A stretch of DNA of 64,000 nucleotides from Hydractinia symbiolongicarpus. Lineage: Eukaryota > Cnidaria > Hydrozoa > Anthoathecata > Hydractiniidae. Below, one piece after another: positions 1 to 11,910 of this stretch. Under the pieces are notes generated by a model. It ran no database searches and was not told where the DNA came from. It saw nothing but the letters and a program-made list of their open reading frames with translations. The stretch spans positions 13,268,001-13,332,000 of the forward strand of contig NC_079879.1 in the NCBI RefSeq assembly GCF_029227915.1, read 5' to 3'. The position numbers and the translations under genes were made by a program. Position 1 is the first letter of the stretch, and every line of letters starts with the position of its first letter.

Positions 1-1620
1 AGGAAAATGGTCATGTTTCTATAAGCAATCTATACATGGCAGGTTTAGTTGTTTTGATGAATTGGATCTTTCATAACAATTCAGATAATGTTTTTGTAGC
101 ATTCAATTTTGGCCGGAAAATAAAATTTCAGAACAAAAGTTACCAAATTTGGCGCTTGTCTATGATAGTATCAGTTAAACGCTCAATTTTTCTCTTGTTT
201 CGTTCAATTTTGACAATAAAATGAAATTTCAGAATAAAAATCACCGAAGTCGGCACTTGTCTATGGCATTATCAGTTAAGCGCTCCATGTTTCTCTCGTT
301 TCGCTTAGTTTTGGCCGGAAAAGGAAATGTGTCTAAGGTATTGTCACATATACGAATTCTACTTGTCTTGTCTTCGATATATTGTATATACCTATTATCT
401 CTTGGTTGAACGAAACCTTTTTTTGTTTTACAACATTAAAACTTGTTAACATATACCGGAACGAATTTTAGGCAAATATGTATCACGCCGTCTTCGTTAA
501 GGATTAATCTGGTATGCTTTCGACTATAGAAGAATCCGTTTTTTGTGAAACAATTGTTAATATATATTGAACAATTGTAGTTTGTAGTTGTAGTTGCTTG
601 ATGAATGAGTTATACTCTCAGGTTTATTGAATTGTTTTATGATGGTTCTCATAATGTATATGAATGTACCGACAGTAACTCAAAATTTCTTTTTAGTTTC
701 CTCAAATAATTATTTTTTTCTAAGCATGCTCATGCACTACGAAAGTCAAAACCATTAGCATCCGTGGCCTCACAGAATGTTTCACAAGAAGATTGCTACT
801 TCTTTATATATTGTTTTTTGTTAATATAGGAAGTTTTCTAAATGATTACTTCAAAACAAATATGATCAAGCTTGTGGCCATCCTTTTTAATATGTTACAT
901 AGCATGCTGGGCATGATATTTTGAAACATTCACTTTCCGTTTGATAGCCCATTGTGATTGATTTCAATTTATTTCCACAAACGAATATATATAATACAGT
1001 GTCACGTATGAGGTGTGCTAGTTTTACGTATACTATACGTCTTGTATTATTCTAAGAAGCAATTAACTACTTGTTAAAAAGGGAAAAATATATATTCTAC
1101 AAATAGTTGAAATATAGTATAGAGCTACTAGTTTTTCTAGATTGAAGTAAAATGAAAAGTCCTTGCAGGCTAAAAGATTTCGGAACAAATTCAATTTATT
1201 TTATTCACTTTATAGTTCAGAAACATACTTTAATGACTTGACACAAGTTGATAATGTAAATTGATCACAATCAATAGAACATACTGTGTGGAATGAGTGA
1301 GAAGGAGAAAACGAAGGAGGAAAAAGCCCGTTTAAACAAAATTTCGGATACGATACGAAATCTTAAAAAATATGTAATCCCGGTACAGAGCTATGGTGGT
1401 TCAAATAATAAATACAGACGATAAAAGCTACATTATTCCGGGTCACTGTCTGAGCCGAACAGGGAAAAATCACTTTCACTGTGACTGTTTTTGTCGATCA
1501 AATCATCTTCATTGTCTATGGCATATATGTTTTGATCAATGCCAATAACACCCGCAACATATTGGTTTTATTTATTCCCGCTTAAATGGAATTAACAACA
1601 ATCGTTTTGACGTGAAGAAA
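1..1620. repeat. Gene-free AT-rich region with a ~105 bp tandem repeat
   Basis: I see no supported gene here. At about 118-325 a unit of roughly 105 bp occurs twice in tandem. Both copies share blocks such as 'aaatttcagaa', 'cttgtctatg' and 'tatcagttaa', and end near 'tcgttcaattttg' or 'tcgcttagttttgg'. The copies are diverged, so the duplication is not recent. The rest is AT-rich sequence without codon-like structure. Confidence 0.5.
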
Positions 1621-1702
1621 AATAAATTTTATGACTAATTTCGCTCACTATTTCGTTGTTTTTTTAATCTATAGTGGATTTTTCCACGGGACGAAATACT
1701 AG
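1621..1702 (+). mobile_element. 3' end of a Helitron-like element
   Basis: A short hairpin (GTGGA at 1674-1678 pairing with TCCAC at 1683-1687) is followed 11 bases later by CTAG at 1699-1702. That is the usual 3' end of Helitrons: a hairpin, then CTRR. The 5' end of this copy was not found. It abuts the next element directly (see 1703-2578). Confidence 0.45.
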
Positions 1703-2578
1703 TCTAATATAATAATAGAGAGAGTGTGTCTGTGTGTCTGCAACGACAAAGTGGATGTGTTCATTTTCCTTTGATATCGCCGAAAAAAGTTATGTCTTAA
1801 AAATGTTAATTTTTTAGACGTTACGGCGCGACATCAATATCACTACTTTAAACAGTGCAGCTAAAAAATTAAGGTCAAATATCTTGGAAACGAAGTGGTG
1901 ACGTCAGTAATTTTTCACAGCGTGGGTAACAAGGTGCCACCTAGGACCAATTTAGGTAAGTTTCCCAAACCTGTGTCCCATAATCCGTTTCGGAATGGAC
2001 GGGTTGATGACGTCATCAAAAAGCCTTCAAACCCTAATATCTCTGCAACCGTTTGTCAAAAGTACATGATCCTATACATTTTCTTGATCAGCGTTTCAAG
2101 ATCTATACGATGAAGGCAACAGGTATACAAATTTCTGAAAAATTGTTTTTTGTGCTTTGGGATGAGTCTTTGCTGATGTCAGCAAAATTTTTAAACCCTT
2201 ATATCTCATTTACAGCTTATCAAAAGCACGCGATTATATACATTTTCCTAATCAGCGTTTCAAGATCTATACGGTGAAGGCTACGGGTATACAAATTTCT
2301 TAAAAAAGATTTTGGTGCTTCTAGGAGCAATTTGCTTACGTCAGCAAAAATTTTGAACGTATGTATCTATTTTTATTCGTTCCTTAAAAATACATGTTCA
2401 TATACATTATTTTGATCAGAGTTCCAAGCTCTTTTACAAAAGATACTACGAATTAACAAAATGCTAAGAATATTTTTTTGGTATAGGAGCGGGACACTGC
2501 TTGCGTCATCAAGATTTAAATGCTCTTTTCTATTTTTCCTCTAACTAAGTGGATGTTTCCACGGGCCTTATCGACTAG
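1703..2578 (+). mobile_element. Non-autonomous Helitron-like element with internal tandem repeats
   Basis: The element starts with TC at 1703 (TCTAATATAATAATAG, then a TGTC/TCTG-rich stretch). It ends with a hairpin (GTGGA 2549-2553, TCCAC 2558-2562) followed by CTAG at 2575-2578 and a T. TC...hairpin-CTAG is the Helitron signature. The inside contains no Rep/helicase. It is built of three or four diverged tandem units of about 150-165 bp, each carrying 'tttcaagatctatacg' or a variant and a 'gacgtcatcaa'-like or 'gtcagcaaa' block, at roughly 2025-2195, 2196-2350 and 2351-2510. Short open frames inside are by-products of the repeats. Confidence 0.55.
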
Positions 2579-4437
2579 TTTTCTATCATAATATTAATCA
2601 AATAATATGTTTAATGCCCAGCTTTCCTTGTGGTTACTTTGACTCCGCCAGCTCCCGAATGTTCTTCCGCTCACCCACTAAAGATTTGACTTTCGTGCTC
2701 GTGTGAATACATAAATTAATTTAATTAGCACACGTTCGTTATTTCAGAATATTTGTTCGTTATTAATTCGTAACAGCTTATTTGTTGCAATTATAAATTT
2801 GTTGTAGATGGAACGCTTTTTATCTCATCATTTAGAAGCATGCTATTGATATTGAGAATTTTGTCATGATAGATATGCTTTTTGGCCGAACAAAATTGTT
2901 ACCTGAAACTAGATTTGGATATATAAGTTGTGTTTGTTATAAATAAAAATGCCATACATAAATATCAAAAAAGTTAGCATCAACATTGGCGAATGGGGAA
3001 AGTTAGTAACCGGTTACTAACTTTAACCAGGCTTTGAAAAGAATGTGACTCCTTTCCCAAACATACTTCGAGATATCACAGTATGGGCGCGCTGCGGCGA
3101 AACATTTGTGCAAATCACCGCCATACTCAAAAGTCTTTGGAATAAATTTGTAATGTGCAGACGAAAAGAAGGACACGAAGACCAACTGTAGCAAAACGTG
3201 CGCAATATATCAACGTCAAAGCAGCACAAACTTGTCTACTGTGAAGGATAAAGCTTTGGTCAACGATACAATTTTGTCATGCGCATGCATTGCAACATGC
3301 TGCATTGCATTTTTTTCATGCACAATTAAGCAGAAATCGCCGAAAAATGTTGCTGCAACACTGCGACAAAATCGAATCAGTTTGATTTTCTTTTAGTGTT
3401 GCAGCAACGCTTTTTTCTGAAAAGCGAAAATTAGTAGTCATTTACTGCAACATGAGTTTAAACCAATCAAAATGCGTTTAAAACGTATGAATTGTATATA
3501 TTTGAAAGGTTCGAAACGTAAACAACTTTATATGATGGCAGATTAATGGCAGATTAACTAAGGTTTCTTCGAGGATTTTAAATTTAATTTCTCTTAACTA
3601 ACGCTAAGACGCAAACAAATGTCAGAGCAGATCCCTAAAATTCAAATTTACGTTACGGCAAACTCCTGCATTGCAATTAACAAATCAGCACAAAGTCGGC
3701 GTGGTCACGTCGTACTCTCTTAAGTCATTAAAGAATTAATTATATTTGTTCGGGTGAGACCATTCTCGATATTGACAACGTGAGCAAAGAACAATAGACC
3801 TAACCCATAGACGTTTCCCGAATTACATGTTTTTTAAAAGTATCGAATTTTAATGTTTTGACTTTGGGATCATATTCAATATCATTGAATTGGTATGTGT
3901 AAGAATTTTTAACTTAAAGTGAAAGGGAAAATGTTGTTTTGGTGATATTAATGTTACGAAGTCTTCTTAATTTTCTACTTGTACTAAAAAGCCTCGGTTT
4001 TGAGCAGAGTTCAGTTAGCACAAAATTAAAAAAGCTGTTGTAACAGGTTATTTGTTTGTTATATGAATCTGAAGATTTTACATCCTATCCAGGTGAGGAT
4101 TTCCAAAATCGCATATTTATTTTGTTTGAAAAAGTTTGGAAAATGCAGCGGTACATCAAAGAAAACTAATTCGGAAAAGGTGTATTGAAAAGCGCGGTCA
4201 GTATTGTGACCGCAGAAAAATCGTTCGAGACCCAGCGTAATTTTTCTCACTTTTTTGGTGACAATAAAAATTATGGTGGGTCTTCTGGTTAGATAGCAGA
4301 CGACCTAGAGAATAACGCCTTATTATGAAATTAAAAAAACCGATGTATAAAAACAAAATTCCACTAACAAAAATCAACTTTATTTGAACATTTGACTAAG
4401 AAATTTAAAAATACTGGTTGTTAGTCTGTGAAAAAAT
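2579..4437. other. Intergenic sequence with a small inverted repeat near 3350
   Basis: No gene is supported. At about 3349-3362 'gttgctgcaacact' is mirrored by 'agtgttgcagcaac' at about 3395-3410, so a short stem with a ~30-45 base loop is possible. It could be the inner part of a decayed inverted-repeat element, but no target-site duplication was found. Confidence 0.35.
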
Positions 4438-4840
<403 letters not shown>

Positions 4841-5407
4841 TTTTTTCGTTCATAACTAAATTTAAAAATCTGGTCCACTATTTTGCACCATGGCTTGTGT
4901 AGTGTGTAGCTAATAGCTAGTATATATAATATTTTCACTTTTTTATTTTTGCAAGGTTTCTTATTTTAGTGGGAACTGTTTTCTATTGTACCAGGTTCCA
5001 GTAAGCATAAACAAGAATAAAATTTTATCTTGAATCGATTCAGCTATGCATATGCAGAGCAGTTAATGTAGTTATTTAAATTCAAAATTCAAAATATGTT
5101 AACGATCACAATAATTTCAATTCAGATAAAAGATCAAGAACGTCTTACCGAACGTGAAGCAATTTAAAACAATGTAGAAATGATTGTAATTTATTTTGTT
5201 TTTTAAGCCAAATAATGATACAAAGTGAAAGTGGAAAGGAAACGATTGGGATACAAACCGGGTTTGATAATAATTTCTGGGGGGAGATTTCAATCTACCC
5301 CATACTGCCTGGCCCAGTGGAACTCCATCAACAGGAGCCAATACCAAGGAGAAAATAATGATCAAATATCTCAACGAATTTTGTTGTGACTTGATGTTGA
5401 ATTAAAT
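4841..5407. other. Intergenic, nothing recognised
   Basis: AT-rich sequence. The open frame on the minus strand at 5117-5374 has no recognisable similarity or splice context. Confidence 0.4.
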
Positions 5408-5901
5408 TATCACGAAACCTACGCACAAAGATGGTAACACCCTTGATCTTGTATTCTTGAACAACAATGACATGTCTTTTGATTATCAAATTATTCCTAC
5501 GCTACTCAGTATATCTCATCATCATAGCTTTGTTGAAGTACTAACTCTCTTCAAGGTAAAACAAAGCTTGCAAACATCTTCATGTGACTGAAATACTATC
5601 TATTTTTTATGCTATATGTTATGATATGTCTTCAGCGATAGTCCCAAGCAAATTTGCAAAAACAACTGTCAAATCAAACAAACATTTAAGATACCGCCGA
5701 AATCTCACAAGAAGGAGAAGACGAATCCACAAAATATTGAACAATACCACTTCAACTGCAAAAAAGGAAAAACTAGTCAAGGAACTTCTTGAAATTGAAA
5801 AAAAATTACAAAAATCTTATTTAAATGGAAACCTCCAACAAAAGTGTGGAAATAAATTGTTTAAAAGCATTTATGGACTTCATGGAGTCTTTGTTTTATG
5901 A
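5408..5901 (+). pseudogene. LINE (non-LTR retrotransposon) fragment, end of endonuclease domain
   Basis: Reading from about 5418 the plus strand encodes THKDGNTLDLVFLNNN and then ISHHHSFVEV. That is the typical end of an APE-type endonuclease of a non-LTR retrotransposon: a 'GNTLDLVFTN' strand and a catalytic 'SDHxxV'-type histidine motif, here with SHHHSF. A frame change leads into a basic linker at 5584-5901 (RRNLTRRRRRIHKIL and a coiled segment), of the kind found between endonuclease and reverse transcriptase. No reverse transcriptase follows, so this is a truncated copy. Family (CR1/L2/RTE-like) is not resolved. Confidence 0.55.
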
Positions 5902-6744
5902 AGGTAAAGTTTTTTAATATTTTTATATGTTTCCTTGGTAGCAGATAGTGTCAATAAAACAGATCTTAGACACTAATGTATGTGCAAACGTAAAAATAAA
6001 TTTAATCAGAAATATAAATTCAATAAGAAATAAAAACAAAGTGAACATGAGAAAAAAGAACATTTCCTTCGTCTATGCTCTTTTTTGTTCAAATAATCAT
6101 ACGGAATAATCATATCACCTCACTGGTTAGTACTTTTTATCTAATTTAGTCCTGTAATGTTGAATGTTTTAGGTGACAGTCTAGTGGATGCATATGCCGT
6201 CTTAAAGTTTGTTAGTGGTGTTGGTACTATACCACCTCTTGGTCTTTCTTCTAACCTACTATTACATTAAAGCACTGGTGTGTAAACTTGCCGAAACCGT
6301 GTCATTGCAAACCTACAGTATCGACGTGTAGCTTAAATTTGACTTTACCTGTACATTACAACACGTTTGAAAGCATGAAAACAGCCGTGGAAGATGCTGT
6401 TCGAATGTGACAAGGCTTCAGTAAAATTTAAAAAATGTAGAAAATTATTTGTTTACTTGTTATGTTAAATTTTGTTTCAAGTACATATCCGAGGGAAATT
6501 AATATCCCAACTTTCTTGTAATAAAGGGAGTTAACGTTGCTTGTGTTTTCTGGTAAATATTTTAGTTTAAATTATAAGCTGCTTTCTTAATTTTTCTTTT
6601 GTGGAAATACGCGAAAAGAAAAGGTAACATTTAATTTCGGTTATGGTCTTTTTTTATTTTGTTGTTTATATCGCTCGTTGTATATATTAAACAAGAGTTG
6701 TGTTATTACAAATTAGTTTTTACATTTCCTTAGTTGGATTCTTT
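5902..6744. other. Intergenic, nothing recognised
   Basis: AT-rich sequence between the LINE fragment and the 3' end of the minus-strand integrase gene. No reading frame, repeat or RNA gene could be supported. Confidence 0.4.
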
Positions 6745-8175
6745 TCATATGCCTTCGATAAGAACTAACAACGTGTCGTACAACGCTCTAGCTTCCTGAA
6801 AATCAGCTGGAAATGATAAGTTTTCATTTACCATCAACTGTAAAGCCAATTCTTCAAATTCTTCACTGCATTGAAAAGTCTTTTTTGATGTTGTATACGG
6901 GATTGCCAGTGTAGCATCTTTATCAGAAACTGAAACCTTATAATTCCTACTTCCATAGAACTCTGGTACTGAATAAATAAAACACGGTCGACCATTTGGA
7001 CAGTGTTGATTTCGGTATGGTCTAATCCGATGAGTGTTGTACAACACACGAAAGTCGTCCAACTCCTTTTGTACAATTTCATTCGAACAAAACTTCAAGG
7101 CTTCCCTAAAACTCGATGTATATAATGACATTTAAATATTGATGTAACTGTAACTATAACCTGTTTCAATAAAAAAGCTTACCGATGAATCATATCACTT
7201 GACTCCCACGAACCATCACTGTCCATATCCTGTACAAAAAAGTTATTTGTATAAAAGTTCTAAAACTAAAGTTATGTTATAACCACATAAAGCAATTACT
7301 TTAAAGTAATTAATCCACCAGTCAATTTTGGTCTTTCTTAAATACAACCACAAAGCCTCTATGCGCTAAAAAAAAAAGTTAAAATTACTCTGTGATAAAT
7401 AAATGCAACAAAGCTATTCTCTTTTCTAAAATTTCATAAAACTTGCAGTTTACCTGGTTAGACGTTGATTTTTCAAACAAGACACTGTTTTCGCCGACAA
7501 ACGCGTCAGTGTCATTTCTTCTAAAAAGCATTTGAATAGCAGCGATATTTAAGTTTTCATTTCCCCTGTCTGCTCGTATTATCCTGGAAGTGCCTACATT
7601 AAAATAAATCAATCTTAAGATTTCGAATAAGACAGCGATTTTTCACTAATACATGTTTATACACACCTTTAAAATTTTTGACAGCGTTTACATAATGATT
7701 TGCTACCACTTTCGGACAGTTATTAGTATCAGAGGAGTGTAGCCAAATAATTTTCCTCGAGTAGCTAAGACAGGAAATAGCAAAAAATATTTATTTATAA
7801 AACATATCTTTTGTTTTAAGCGTAGTACTACGTACCCGTCAATGCAACCATGAATACAGAAACCAAAAGGTTTCAACTTGTCATGGCCATCGACATGCCA
7901 CACTTCATTTGGCCCCTAAGTTACAAAAATTTTAAAAACTCGCTTGATGTTCGATCACTTAAAGCATACTTTGCATATGTATTTCCTTCTTTTTAACTTT
8001 TTCGCCTTTCTGAGCTGTACTCCTTCTGGATCTATGACACTTTGGACTTCTTGTACTGTTTTTCTTGGAAGAAAGATTTAAAATTATAAAATAATTGTGA
8101 TATTTCAATAATGTTAACACCATAAAACCTACTTACCTGCTGACTTGGATGTTATACTGAACTTTCAATTTGTGA
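6745..8175 (-). CDS. Integrase-core (DDE) protein, spliced, apparently intact catalytic domain
   Basis: Hand-spliced minus-strand exons with matching phases: about 8175-8137, 8063-7970, 7915-7836, 7764-7667, 7593-7454, 7365-7300, 7229-7183 and 7111-6745. All introns are GT-AG. The product is a retroviral-type integrase core of the class found as multicopy genes in fish and cnidarians (the Pfam 'integrase core' group often called rva_4). Motifs in order: a helical N-terminal piece (VSRKTVQEVQSVIDPEG), first Asp in VWHVDGHDKL, second Asp in IIRADRGNEN, Glu in SNQRIEALW. It then has the family-typical DWWINYF and NTHRIRP blocks. No stop or frameshift interrupts these exons. The first exon and any start codon lie upstream of about 8175 and were not found. 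It is probably transposon-derived; whether it is domesticated or still mobile cannot be told here. Confidence 0.75.
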
Positions 8176-8484
8176 TGCCTTCACTAGTCTCAATTTCATT
8201 CTAAACAGTTAGTAGGGCTATGGCATTAGTTAGGGTCAGATCCAGGATTTTTATGTAACTAAGCAAAAAACTTTTTGGGAGATAACCGCCCAGAATGGGT
8301 GTTAAAATACGCCAAATGGGGGGACCTAATAGTACCAAAATTTATCACCTTGTTCAGGCTTTTTCCAGCGTTAAAAAGTACAATAAGTATCTGTGATAAG
8401 TACTATATGCATAAAAAAATATACAGCTAAAATATATAAAACATGTAAACTATGTATAAATCAATCAGCAAGTATATGTATTTC

Positions 8485-8980
8485 AAAAAGCCTTTATCTC
8501 TTATTCTGTTCAACAAACTCATCTATCACTTCATCAGAGATCACAGTGATTGACTTGTTAAACATGATAACTGCTAGGCTACTTAACCTTTCCTCTGACA
8601 TCATGTTTCGCATCTGAGTCTTTGAACGCCTTAGTCCAGAGATACTTTTCTCACAAGTGCATGAGGTTACAGGAATTGTAGCCAAAATTCTAAAACTTCA
8701 CGGGTTGATGGAAATGTGTACCTATTTGTGGTTTTAAGTAAAGAGGTGATATCTGTTGGTAGAGCACCTTGATAGTTTTTCCAAAATAACCCCCACATAT
8801 CTAACTGGACATATGTTACTAAGGGCTGGAATATAACTCGCAAACAATCGCAGAAATTCTTTTAACTTAACCTTCTAGTTAAATCAAAATACCTTCACAG
8901 AAACATCAGCAACACCTCTCCTGGGCTCAACAATTGTGTTGAATAAATTGTCCATTTTTTATATCATAAGCTTTGATAGG
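8485..8980 (-). pseudogene. hAT transposase C-terminal remnant
   Basis: On the minus strand 8494-8690 encodes LATIPVTSCTCEKSISGLRR and then MSEERLSSLAVIM. That is the C-terminal dimerisation region of hAT transposases, of the type seen in ZMYM1- and DUF4371-like proteins. Upstream pieces (for example WGLFWKNYQGALPTDI) lie in another frame, with a one-base shift near 8693, and stops occur towards 8980. It is a truncated, decayed copy lying beside the integrase gene. Confidence 0.7.
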
Positions 8981-9062
8981 TGGTTTAATAGGATGCTACA
9001 AAATTAAAAAATATATAGAGTTACACAAATTTTAAAGGTACTGCCTGCATAACATATAGTTT

Positions 9063-9136
9063 ACTCCTGTCAGGAATCGAACCTGAACCTTTTACGAAAT
9101 TGTATCATAAATATCATACCATTTGATCACAGGAGT
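9063..9136 (-). tRNA. tRNA-like sequence, probably a pseudogene or SINE head
   Basis: The minus strand folds as a 74-nt cloverleaf. It has a 7-bp acceptor stem (ACTCCTG/CAGGAGT), a D arm (ATCA/TGAT) with GG in the loop, and a T arm with TCAGG-TTCGATT-CCTGA, which contains a good B box. The anticodon arm (TATGA/TCGTA, loop TACAATT) has A instead of U at position 33, so it is unlikely to be a working tRNA. The formal anticodon would be CAA. A tRNA pseudogene or tRNA-derived repeat is most likely. Confidence 0.4.
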
Positions 9137-10569
9137 TTAGACATTTAGTAAAAAATAATTATACCTCAACAACATTAAAAATTGATAAAACGCACATAAA
9201 TGATGACCAAATGAAGATTTGAAACACATTTTGCTTACTCAATTATGGCCAGTTCTCTTGACTTGGTCTTTGTATACACATCACAACCATCCAATAAACA
9301 TTGCACAAAAATTCTCAAAAGCCAGGGTTTCGTCACGAATAAGCAACACAGAAAGAGATCTGTAAAGAGAGTTACCATCTCCACTGACACTGCATAACAA
9401 AAAAATACATCAGATAAAAAGGCAGTAATGAAATAAAAAATATTAGTAAGACTGGTAAGATTTTTTCTATCCATATTGTTATAGCTATATACATATGTCA
9501 AGTAGTCTTGGCAGAAGGCACCACTATGATGACTTGGCTTGAAAATTGATGGATACGTTTTCCATCCTTAATACAGCTCTGTTTCCACTCATCATACTGG
9601 CTCAATATTCTCTCAAAATCCAACCACTAGTGTATCTTGCTAGGTATAAAATAACAAATGAAGCACCACATGAACACTTCAGAATTATTTTGAGTGTATT
9701 TTTCTTTTGATTTATTTATTTGTGTGGTGGGGAGGTTTGAGTATAAAAAATAACACACATAAGACAAAGCAGTAGCTACAAACTCATTTTGTTGAAAAAA
9801 TATAGCACTAGAAGTTTTATACAGAACAGGATCAGTGAAAAAACTTAGTGTACACACATTCTCAACTACTATAGTGAATAATAAAGAAGTATCTCATTCA
9901 CTATATATAGCTATATAGATATTTTTGCAGAGAGAAACCTTTTAACATAATCTTCTCAAGTCAAAAAAAATCTGATATTTTAGCTTAGGGAATAAACTAT
10001 ACATACTATTACACACTGGGTACTTGAAATTTATAAGAAATAGTAAAAAAGACATCCAGAAACCAAAAAGTATCACACTACCTCTACCGTCCATCTTTGG
10101 TTGATTGGTTATAAACACGAACAAAATGGACTGTTTGCATTCATTTTGTTATGGTTGAGAAATTCTGTCTACCTTGCCTTCTTTTTGCTTATTTGCTTAT
10201 ACGCGATAGCAAATTAGTTTTTATCTCTGCATTCTCGCCATGCAAAAAAGAAAATATATCAACTTTGACACGCTTACTTGCTTATTCTTAAATAAGCGAG
10301 AAAGCAAAGTTGCTTTTCGTTTCGATGTCATATTCTGCACATAATTCTATCAATATTTCCTGAATATCCCCTCCCAAAAAGAGTGATTATTACTTCATTA
10401 ATTGGAGAAAGAACATAAATTTACATCAAAAGTATTAAGAAATAACAAAAACATTTGAAAAATTAAGAAATGCTTACGTCTCTCCATTTCTTGAACCTAT
10501 CCTCTTTAAATAAATTATGTCAGCGCATGTGCACATTGAACACAGGCACGTGGCATATTAAATGGGTAT
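9137..10569. other. Intergenic, nothing recognised
   Basis: Several open frames on the minus strand (for example 9235-9501 and 9627-9857) show hydrophobic, low-complexity translations without any family resemblance. I do not call them genes. Confidence 0.4.
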
Positions 10570-10856
10570 ATATATATGGGTATATTACCATAGCCCCGCG
10601 TTAACCCAAGCCATGTGGGTGAAATTGGGTAGATGGCGCACTGCGTGGACCGTTGGATGTGGTAGGGGGTTGTCTGGCAGAGCGCTGACCCTAATTGAGT
10701 TTGCGTAGCTCAAAGAGAGCATTAAATACTCTAGGACTCTCCATCTAAGCCATGGCCCCTCCTGGAAATAATAGACAGGGTATATCCCTCGATATTTGTG
10801 AGGCTAGCCATGTAAAATATGCACATCTATCTATCTATCTATCTATCTATCTTTAC
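10570..10856 (+). repeat. SINE-like element with (ATCT)n tail
   Basis: A block clearly richer in G+C than its surroundings starts near 'taccatagccccgcgttaac' and ends in 'atgcacatctatctatc...' with about seven ATCT units (to ~10851). A compact non-coding body with a simple-repeat 3' tail is typical of a SINE. No clear A box was identified, so the class is tentative. Confidence 0.4.
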
Positions 10857-11211
10857 CAATCCATGGAATAAAGCTCTTTAATATCCTTCCCAATCCATCC
10901 GTAATATGTCTAGTTGCACACTGGACCTTTTTAAAAACAGCCTTGATAAATATCTATTCCAGATACCAGATGAACCACAACTGGTAGGATACACCACTTT
11001 AATACGGGCAGATTCAAATTCGATTATACATATGCACACATTGGTGTAAACTGGATCTTCAATCCAATGGAGGACTAAATTCTAGTAAAAAACATATATA
11101 TACTCATAGAAAAAATAATTTCTAAGAATTTGACATGCTAAAACTGGTAAAGAAATATAAAAAGTATAGACTTTTGTTTTGCTTTGCTTTTATAAAATCA
11201 CTTCCAGTACA

Positions 11212-11310
11212 TCATCATCATCATCATTTATCATTTTCGGCTTAACATCCGTTTTCCATGCTAGCATGGGGTTGTACGGGGTGTGTATTATTGGCCCTCT
11301 TCCAATCAGA
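11212..11310 (-). repeat. Retroposon tail with (CAT/ATG)n
   Basis: The plus strand reads (CAT)n, then 'ttatcattttcggcttaac', 'atccgttttccatgctagca' and 'ggggttgtacgg'. On the minus strand this is a conserved end followed by an (ATG)n tail. I recognise this type of sequence as a repeat widespread in invertebrate genomes, but cannot name it with certainty. It is a 3' end only. Confidence 0.4.
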
Positions 11311-11387
11311 TCTAGACTGTATTAGATATAAACTCAGTGAGAGTGTACAAGCTAAAAAGTTGAGAAATCTAAGTCAGGACTCAATTT

Positions 11388-11910
11388 GAGAGTCTTTGGT
11401 TGGAAATTAAACTAACAAATGTGGCTCCTTTTTATGTATGTTCTATCTATCTCCCTCCAGCTAAAGGAAAAGATATTGAAATGGTCTGTAAGCTCTGTAC
11501 TCACTTAAAAGAGAGCATAAAAAAACTTCCGCAAAATCCTGAGGTTTTTATATTTGGTAACTTTAACGTCAATTTTAACAAACCTGAGATCAATGATGAA
11601 GGAATGTTTAGTATTGTGTCAATTAGAACAACTCATAACCTCTGATACTCGTTGTACTATTTCTTCGTCAACTTTAATTGATGTTGCCATTTCAAACTGT
11701 AAGCATATCTGTCATTCTTCTGTTGTTGACATTGGATTAAGTCATCATTCACTAATATGTATTATTCGTAAATAGAAAAAGACGAAAATTTCTGGCAGAT
11801 TTAAAAAAGGTTGATTGGAATAGTTTAATTAATGATGATAATTTGGATGCTGCATGTGACAGATTCAATTCTGTTGTCAATAAATTTACGCTCTTTGATG
11901 TTTTTGATAA
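11388..11910 (+). pseudogene. LINE endonuclease fragment (frameshifted)
   Basis: From about 11388 the plus strand encodes an APE-type endonuclease: a Tyr-x-Pro-Pro strand (YLPPAKGKD), then FIFGNFNVNF (normally the catalytic GDFN, here with N in place of D). After a frame change near 11590 come TLIDVAISN and DIGLSHHSLI (the SDHS histidine motif, again D changed to H), then a linker with KKVDWNSLIND. Both active-site aspartates are replaced and the frame is shifted, so the copy is dead. Reverse transcriptase is absent. It is another copy of the CR1/L2-like type and not continuous with the fragment at 5.4-5.9 kb. Confidence 0.65.

Noticed and set aside
10820-10860. CRISPR-like or regulatory array of short repeats
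   Set aside because: A simple ATCT microsatellite at the end of a SINE-like element, in a eukaryotic genome.
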